Origin: Desulfobacterales bacterium
Lineage (GTDB): Bacteria > Desulfobacterota > Desulfobulbia > Desulfobulbales > BM004
DNA length: 19,497 nucleotides
Direction: 5' to 3'
NCBI GenBank assembly: GCA_012974315.1
Contig: JAAXQI010000113.1
Span: 1 to 19,497, forward strand
The position numbers were made by a program, and so were the translations under genes. This document shows, piece by piece, positions 14,592 to 19,497 of the stretch; the stretch's first letter is position 1; every line of letters begins with the position of its first letter. Under the pieces are notes generated by a model, which saw only the letters and a program-made list of their open reading frames with translations, ran no database searches and was not told where the DNA came from.

Positions 14592-14630
14592 AAAAACCTT
14601 TCCAAAACAGAAGGTTTTTAGTATTTGTTT
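14592..14630 (+). terminator. Possible terminator or leader hairpin between argD and argF
   Basis: AAAAACCTT (14592-14600) pairs perfectly with AAGGTTTTT (14611-14619) around a ten-base loop and is followed by a T-rich stretch. It lies in the 201-bp argD-argF gap. It may end part of the argBD transcript, or act in the argF leader: a TATAAT at 14570-14575 lies just upstream but has no good -35. The stem is AT-rich and so weak. Confidence 0.4.
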
Positions 14631-14709
14631 TTATTTGGCTCAATTTATCCGTCTTGCAGCCTAACTGCGTGACGGGGATTGGGCCTTAACTATTTCTGAG
14701 AGTAGAACC

Positions 14710-15621
14710 ATGGCAACACATTTATTGCGGCTCGGTGACTTTAGTAAAGATGAGCTGTTTGCTTACATCGACAGGGCTATTGTACTGAAGCAGGAAACTG
14801 CTGCAGGTATCCGTCATACACAGCTTACGGGTAAAACCATAGCCATGATATTTGAAAAAGCCTCTACAAGAACCAGGGTTTCCTTCGAGGCAGCCATGTA
14901 TGGTCTTGGCGGTCAGGTAATCTTCCTGTCGGCAAAAGAGACGCAGCTTGCCAGAAGTGAGCCTTTGAAAGATACAGCTCTGGTAATGTCGCGTTATGTG
15001 GACGGTTTGGTTGTCCGGACGTATGGTCAGGAAGTGGTGACAGAATTGGCCCGCTATTCGACAATTCCAGTGATTAATGCTCTGACTGATCTCTTTCATC
15101 CATGCCAGGTTTTAAGTGATGTAATGACGGTTATTGAAAAGAAAGGGTCGCTGGCCAACCTGAAAGTGGGCTGGGTTGGAGACGGTAATAATATGGCCAA
15201 TTCGTGGATTGAGGCTGCTGCCAAGCTTGGTTTTCAACTGGTTTTGGCATGTCCTGAAGGTTATGCTCCCCAGGAGGATTTATTAAAAGAGGCGCAGGAT
15301 GAGTCTGGCGGACGGATCTCAGTGGTGCGCGATCCTGTTGAGGCTGCCCGGGATGCCGATGTTATCAATACAGATGTCTGGGCCAGCATGGGTCAGGAAA
15401 GTGAACAGCAGGAACGACTTGATGTTTTTCAGGGATTTCAGGTGGACAGGCAGCTCTTAAGTCATGCGAAGCCGGATTGTATAGTGCTTCACTGTTTGCC
15501 TGCCCACCGTGGCGAGGAGATTTCAGCGGAGGTCCTGGAAGGGGGGCAGTCTGTTGCCTTTGACCAGGCAGAAAACAAGCTTCATATCCATAAGGCTATA
15601 CTTGAAAAACATATTGCCTGA
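14710..15621 (+). CDS. argF: Ornithine carbamoyltransferase
   Basis: Transfers the carbamoyl group from carbamoyl phosphate to ornithine, giving citrulline; cytosolic trimer. The protein has 303 residues, normal for the anabolic enzyme. The carbamoyl-phosphate motif STRTR is at 52-56, HPCQ at 130-133, the ornithine-loop SMGQE at 226-230 and HCLPAHRGEE with the reactive cysteine at 261-270. These separate it from aspartate carbamoyltransferase and from the N-acetylornithine type, which differ in the last loops. A weak GAGAG stretch precedes the ATG. It follows argD after a 201-bp gap with a hairpin and precedes argG by about 70 bp, so it may belong to a separate transcript from argBD. Confidence 0.96.
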   Translation: MATHLLRLGDFSKDELFAYIDRAIVLKQETAAGIRHTQLTGKTIAMIFEKASTRTRVSFEAAMYGLGGQVIFLSAKETQLARSEPLKDTALVMSRYVDGLVVRTYGQEVVTELARYSTIPVINALTDLFHPCQVLSDVMTVIEKKGSLANLKVGWVGDGNNMANSWIEAAAKLGFQLVLACPEGYAPQEDLLKEAQDESGGRISVVRDPVEAARDADVINTDVWASMGQESEQQERLDVFQGFQVDRQLLSHAKPDCIVLHCLPAHRGEEISAEVLEGGQSVAFDQAENKLHIHKAILEKHIA

Positions 15622-15693
15622 ATGTAAGAGAATTTCGGTTTCTGTATTTTTGCAGGACCATAGAGTAAAAAGTACTGACAACGGAGCATGAGC

Positions 15694-16890
15694 ATGACAG
15701 TAAACAAGATAGTGCTTGCCTATTCAGGAGGCCTTGATACCTCGGTAATCCTGAAATGGCTCCAGGAAAATTACCAGTGCCCGGTTGTTGCCTTTGCAGC
15801 AGACCTTGGCCAGGCTGAAGACTGGAATGCGGTTCGGGAAAAGGGCATGGCAACCGGTGCTGAAAAGGTGGTTATTGCCGACCTTAAGGAAACGTTTGTC
15901 AAAGATTTTATTTTCCCGGCCTTTCGGGCAAATGCCATTTATGAGGGATCCTATCTTTTGGGAACATCGCTGGCAAGACCTCTTATTGCCCGGGAGCAGG
16001 TAAGGTTGGCCGAGGCTGAAAATGCAGATGCGGTCAGCCATGGAGCCACCGGCAAGGGGAATGACCAGGTGCGTTTTGAGTTAACCTATATAGCCTTGAA
16101 TCCACACCTGAAAATTATCGCACCATGGAGGGAATGGGATTTGAATTCCCGGACCCGTCTGTTGAGTTATGCAGAGGAGCACAATATTCCAGTGCCGGTC
16201 ACCAAGGAAAAACCCTATAGTTCCGATGACAACCTGCTGCATATCAGTTTTGAAGGCGGTATTCTTGAAGATCCGTGGAATGAGCCGGATCCTGCTATGT
16301 TTAAAATGACAAAATCTCCAGAGGATGCTCCAGATTCCCCGAGCTATGTGGAACTTGATTTTGTTCAGGGCAACCCGGTTGCAATCAATGGTCAAGCTCT
16401 TTCGCCTGCTGATCTTTTTGCAGAATTGAACAGGCTTGGTGGAGAAAACGGTATCGGCCGTCTCGATATGGTAGAGAATCGTTTTGTCGGCATGAAATCC
16501 CGGGGAGTATATGAGACACCTGGCGGTACAGTATTGCGTGCAGCTCATCGGGATCTGGAGACCATTACCATGGACAGGGAAGTCATGCGTATTCGGGACA
16601 GCCTGGTTGGCCGGTATTCAGAATTGATTTATAACGGGTTCTGGTTCTCCCCTGAAATGCGGCTGCTGCAGAAAACCATGGATGATACCCAGGCAACAGT
16701 GAGTGGTACGGCCAGGCTTAAGTTGTACAAGGGTAACTGTATGCCGGTTGGTCGCAAGTCTGATCAGTCCCTGTACCAGGAAAGTTTTGCAACTTTTGAA
16801 GAGGATGAGGTTTATAACCAGGCGGATGCTGAAGGTTTTATCAAGCTGAACGCCTTACGGTTAAAGATTGATGCCTTAAAGAAGAAATGA
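15694..16890 (+). CDS. argG: Argininosuccinate synthase
   Basis: ATP-dependent ligase that joins citrulline and aspartate to argininosuccinate. With the ATG at 15694 it has 398 residues, matching the short bacterial class. The PP-loop AYSGGLDTS is at 9-17, and GATGKGNDQVRFE, a citrulline/aspartate-site motif, and SSDDNLLHISFEGGILEDP follow in order. An ATG at 15688 is only one base after the CGGAG ribosome-binding site (15682-15686), while the ATG at 15694 is seven bases after it, so the second is preferred. The stop overlaps argH by four bases (ATGA), coupling the last two steps of the pathway. Confidence 0.96.
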   Translation: MTVNKIVLAYSGGLDTSVILKWLQENYQCPVVAFAADLGQAEDWNAVREKGMATGAEKVVIADLKETFVKDFIFPAFRANAIYEGSYLLGTSLARPLIAREQVRLAEAENADAVSHGATGKGNDQVRFELTYIALNPHLKIIAPWREWDLNSRTRLLSYAEEHNIPVPVTKEKPYSSDDNLLHISFEGGILEDPWNEPDPAMFKMTKSPEDAPDSPSYVELDFVQGNPVAINGQALSPADLFAELNRLGGENGIGRLDMVENRFVGMKSRGVYETPGGTVLRAAHRDLETITMDREVMRIRDSLVGRYSELIYNGFWFSPEMRLLQKTMDDTQATVSGTARLKLYKGNCMPVGRKSDQSLYQESFATFEEDEVYNQADAEGFIKLNALRLKIDALKKK

Positions 16891-18284
16891 AAAATAAAAC
16901 AGAGAGTAATAAGCCATGGGGTGGTCGGTTTACAGAAGCGACTGCCTCATCGGCTGAAGCCTTCAGCGCTTCTATCCATTTTGATATGCGGCTCTACCGG
17001 CATGATATTGCCGGCAGTAAGGCCCATGCAAAAATGCTGGCCAAGGTCGGGTTGATCAGTGGCTCCGAGCTTGAGCAGATACTTGCCGGGCTTACGGAGA
17101 TTGAGGCTGAGATCGAGAGCAATACGTTTGTCTTCCGGCCTGAATTGGAAGACATACATATGAACATCGAAAAGGTCCTGGTTGAAAAAGTTGGCCAGGC
17201 AGGTGAGAAACTCCATACCGCCCGGAGCCGGAATGACCAGGTAACACTTGATATGCGGCTCTACCTGCGGGAGGAAAGCCAGCATATCATCGGGCTTCTC
17301 TCGGACCTGCAAAAGGGATTCGTGCAGCTGGCACGGGAATATCTCGGACTTATAATGCCGGGATATACCCACATGCAGCGGGCTCAGCCTGTTCTGCTTT
17401 CCCATCATATGCTGGCCTACTTTGAGATGTTTAATCGGGATAAGGAGCGGTTGTCCGATTGTTTGAAGCGGATCAATGTGTTGCCACTTGGCAGCGGAGC
17501 CCTTGCCGGAACAAGCCTGCCAATTGACAGGGATTTTGTTGCCAGGGAACTTGGTTTTCCCAAGGTAAGCGCAAATTCCATGGATGCAGTGAGCGACCGG
17601 GATTTTATCGTTGAGTTTCTTGCTGCCTGCGGACTTATCCAGATCCATTTGAGTCGGCTGTCTGAAGAACTGGTGCTCTGGACCAGTCAGGAATTTAGTT
17701 TTGCTGCAATTGCAGACCGGTATTGCACGGGAAGCAGCATAATGCCACAGAAAAAAAATCCTGATATGCCGGAACTGATCCGGGGGAAAAGCGGTCGGGT
17801 AGTGGGAAATCTTATAACTGTCCTGACTGTACTCAAGGGCTTGCCCATGACCTATAACCGGGATCTGCAGGAAGATAAGGAGCCCGTTTTTGATACGGTT
17901 GATACTGTAAGCCAGTCATTGACAGTTATGTCTGAGCTTTTGTCAGGTCTTTCTTTTAATCGGGAGACTCTTAAGCACGCCACAGAAACTGGATTTATGA
18001 CTGCGACTGACCTGGCAGAGTACCTGGTGCTGAAGAATATTCCTTTCCGGCAGGCCCATGGCATAGTCGGCAAGGCAGTGGCATTTTGTATAAAAAATTC
18101 CAAGGAGTTGACGGATTTGACCCTTAAAGAATTACAGGGGTTCAGCGATGTTATTGCGGAAGACGTCTTTGGGGTTTTAGGGGCCGAAGGTTCTGTCAAC
18201 AGCCGCAATACCTCAGGCGGGACTGCAATTGCCCAGGTCACAAAGGCGCTGGAGAGGGCTGAAACTGATTTGGGAATACGCTAA
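16887..18284 (+). CDS. argH: Argininosuccinate lyase
   Basis: Splits argininosuccinate into arginine and fumarate, the final step; homotetramer of the fumarase/aspartase superfamily. The protein has 465 residues, normal length. WGGRF near the start (11-15), HTARSRNDQV (110-119), GYTHMQRAQP with H162 (159-168) and the superfamily signature GSSIMPQKKNPD (282-293), whose first serines include the catalytic base, are intact. No sign of a fused acetyltransferase domain, as seen in some bacteria, is present at the C terminus. The start overlaps argG by four bases, and the stop overlaps the next start by one base (TAATG). Confidence 0.97.
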   Translation: MKNKTESNKPWGGRFTEATASSAEAFSASIHFDMRLYRHDIAGSKAHAKMLAKVGLISGSELEQILAGLTEIEAEIESNTFVFRPELEDIHMNIEKVLVEKVGQAGEKLHTARSRNDQVTLDMRLYLREESQHIIGLLSDLQKGFVQLAREYLGLIMPGYTHMQRAQPVLLSHHMLAYFEMFNRDKERLSDCLKRINVLPLGSGALAGTSLPIDRDFVARELGFPKVSANSMDAVSDRDFIVEFLAACGLIQIHLSRLSEELVLWTSQEFSFAAIADRYCTGSSIMPQKKNPDMPELIRGKSGRVVGNLITVLTVLKGLPMTYNRDLQEDKEPVFDTVDTVSQSLTVMSELLSGLSFNRETLKHATETGFMTATDLAEYLVLKNIPFRQAHGIVGKAVAFCIKNSKELTDLTLKELQGFSDVIAEDVFGVLGAEGSVNSRNTSGGTAIAQVTKALERAETDLGIR

Positions 18285-19342
18285 TGTTTTTTAGCTGTCG
18301 CAGCCTTACGGCCGTTATTATACTTCTGGCATTAACACTCTTGCCAGGATGCGGCAGGAAGACAGTTTTAGTACCACCTCAAAAGCTGGTGCCGGTAACA
18401 ATAAGTGATTTGCGTTATTTTCTTGATGAAAGCGGAGTCAGTCTGAAATGGACCTATCCTGCAAAAATGGAAAACGGGGATGAATTGCATGCCATCGAAA
18501 GTTTTGAAGTGTTGCGTGCCGGATTTCCTGAAGAAGAGTATTGCCAGGGGTGTCCTGTTCAGTTTGCTGAGCCGGTGTCAATTGATGGTGGGCCTCTCCC
18601 TGCAACAGGAGAAAGCAGGACGGCTACATATATAGAAGCAGATCTGCAAGAAGGTTACCGGTATCTGTATAAAGTCCGTTCCCGGGCTGGTTGGTGGTAC
18701 CCGAGCAGTGATTCGAATATTATTTCGTTTACCTGGAGAACTCCACCAGAGATTCCCAGGGGATTGCGACTGGAGGCTTGGGACAGAACGCTGGCTCTGA
18801 GTTGGGAACCTGTAAAGGAAAATATTGCAGGGGCTCCTCTGGGACAGGTTCCGATGTACCAGGTTTATCGCAAAAGCGGGGAAGCCCAGTTTATAGCCCT
18901 TGGTGAACCCGTTCAGGGGCTGAAATTTATTGATACCGGGCTGAATAATGATATGCTCTATTACTATAGGGTGCGAACACTTGCTACTTTTGCTGATACC
19001 TTGCAGACAGGCGGGGCCAGCCAGGAGATATCAGGTGTTCCTCTGGATTTAGCACCACCCGCTCAGCCCAGGCATCTGGTTGCCATTGAAACACCTGTAG
19101 GTATAAAACTGGCCTGGCAGGCAGTTTCTGGTGACGATTTGGCTGGCTATAGGATATACCGGAGGGAAGAGAAATCTGCAGAACCTGAGTTGATTGCAGA
19201 GGTTGGGTCTGACCAGAATCAGTATGTTGATCAGACTATGAATGCTGGCGGGAAATGGTTCTACTCTGTTACCTCTTTTGATAAGGCACAGCCACCAAAT
19301 GAGAGTTTGCCTGGTACTGAATCAGTTATCGACCTTCAGTGA
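18284..19342 (+). CDS. Lipoprotein with three fibronectin type III-like repeats
   Basis: A 352-residue predicted lipoprotein. The N terminus has a hydrophobic signal sequence and a lipobox LLPGC with the lipidated cysteine at 23. After it come three repeats of Fn3-like pattern, about 37-152, 154-253 and 258-352, each with a W in the early strand (LKWTYP, LSWEPV, LAWQAV) and a Tyr-rich late strand (YLYKVRSRAG, YYYRVRT, WFYSVTSFD). A C-x2-C pair (C87, C90) lies in the first repeat. The start overlaps the argH stop by one base, with only weak ribosome-binding sequence, so it is translated by coupling. A lipoprotein at this position after argH, often before lysA, is what I recall from other Deltaproteobacteria, but its function is unknown. 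The CGRK start resembles the small LptM/YifL lipoproteins; this may be chance. Confidence 0.87.
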   Translation: MFFSCRSLTAVIILLALTLLPGCGRKTVLVPPQKLVPVTISDLRYFLDESGVSLKWTYPAKMENGDELHAIESFEVLRAGFPEEEYCQGCPVQFAEPVSIDGGPLPATGESRTATYIEADLQEGYRYLYKVRSRAGWWYPSSDSNIISFTWRTPPEIPRGLRLEAWDRTLALSWEPVKENIAGAPLGQVPMYQVYRKSGEAQFIALGEPVQGLKFIDTGLNNDMLYYYRVRTLATFADTLQTGGASQEISGVPLDLAPPAQPRHLVAIETPVGIKLAWQAVSGDDLAGYRIYRREEKSAEPELIAEVGSDQNQYVDQTMNAGGKWFYSVTSFDKAQPPNESLPGTESVIDLQ

Positions 19343-19352
19343 AGGGAAGAAG

Positions 19353-19371
19353 AGGCACAAAGGCACAGAGG
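19353..19371. repeat. AGGCACA tandem repeat after the lipoprotein gene
   Basis: Two 8-bp units AGGCACAA/AGGCACAG followed by AGG lie 10 bp after the stop. They are the reverse complement of the TGTGCCT heptads at 4-31, only with a period of eight instead of seven. The remaining bases to 19465 hold a T7-A7 stretch and nothing I can name; the gene expected next (lysA in related genomes) is cut off by the contig end. Confidence 0.55.
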
Positions 19372-19465
19372 TATAAATGCCTGTTGTGTTTAGAGTGGCA
19401 AGTTTAAGCCGGATCCTCTTGGGCCGAGATATTTTTTTAAAAAAACAAATGAAAGAGAAAAATGC

Positions 19466-19497
19466 CTGTCTCTTATACACATCTGACGCTGCCGACG
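19466..19497 (+). other. Illumina Nextera transposase adapter (sequencing artefact)
   Basis: CTGTCTCTTATACACATCT (19466-19484) is the Tn5 mosaic end in reverse orientation, and GACGCTGCCGACG (19485-19497) continues exactly as the Nextera read-1 adapter. The match covers 32 of the 33 adapter bases. This is library DNA left in the assembly, not chromosomal sequence and not a transposon end. Confidence 0.98.

Noticed and set aside
19449..19465. Start of the next gene (ATG at about 19450)
   Set aside because: There is no ribosome-binding site and only a few codons precede the adapter, so nothing can be supported.
19466..19484. End of a Tn5-like transposon
   Set aside because: The 19-bp mosaic end continues exactly into the Nextera adapter, which marks it as library sequence.

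Overview
The window is most likely one end of a metagenome-derived contig from a Gram-negative, probably anaerobic, Desulfobacterota-like bacterium (Desulfobulbales would fit). This is inferred from gene content, not from a marker search. The points for it are a fused CobA-HemD protein, an adenylate kinase whose LID carries a Cys/His metal-site pattern like the one I recall from Desulfovibrio, LPS-export genes next to rpoN, and an argBDFGH block followed by a lipoprotein gene. Composition looks even throughout, and I see no insertion sequence, phage gene, CRISPR array, tRNA or rRNA.

Layout, left to right. (1) A GTGCCT heptad repeat at the very start, then adk with its own terminator. (2) An fmdB-like zinc-ribbon gene preceded by a perfect 11-bp inverted repeat, then hemC and a cobA-hemD fusion that overlap by 4 bp. 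Together these carry porphobilinogen to precorrin-2, the branch point for siroheme, corrinoid and (in sulfate reducers) heme. (3) A very large SNF2-family ATPase whose N-terminal 950 residues I cannot assign. (4) A spacer packed with 16-bp repeats, then a histidine-phosphatase gene that converges on rpoN. (5) On the minus strand lptA-lptB-rpoN: LPS transport periplasmic protein, LPS transport ATPase and sigma-54. (6) A divergent intergenic region with promoter-like sequences for both directions. (7) On the plus strand argB-argD-argF-argG-argH, five arginine biosynthesis enzymes from N-acetylglutamate kinase to argininosuccinate lyase, although the argC reductase step is not in the window, followed by a translationally coupled lipoprotein with fibronectin type III-like repeats.

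The last 32 bases are Illumina Nextera transposase adapter, not genome. The true sequence ends at about 19465.

Most of the window is ordinary housekeeping metabolism. The items worth a second look are the inverted repeat ahead of the fmdB-like gene, the large SNF2 protein, the dispersed intergenic repeats at three places, and the Fn3 lipoprotein tied to argH. I do not see a convincing new defence or mobile system. Several starts were moved from the longest open frame because of ribosome-binding-site position: fmdB-like (1223), lptA (12071), argB (12428) and argG (15694).
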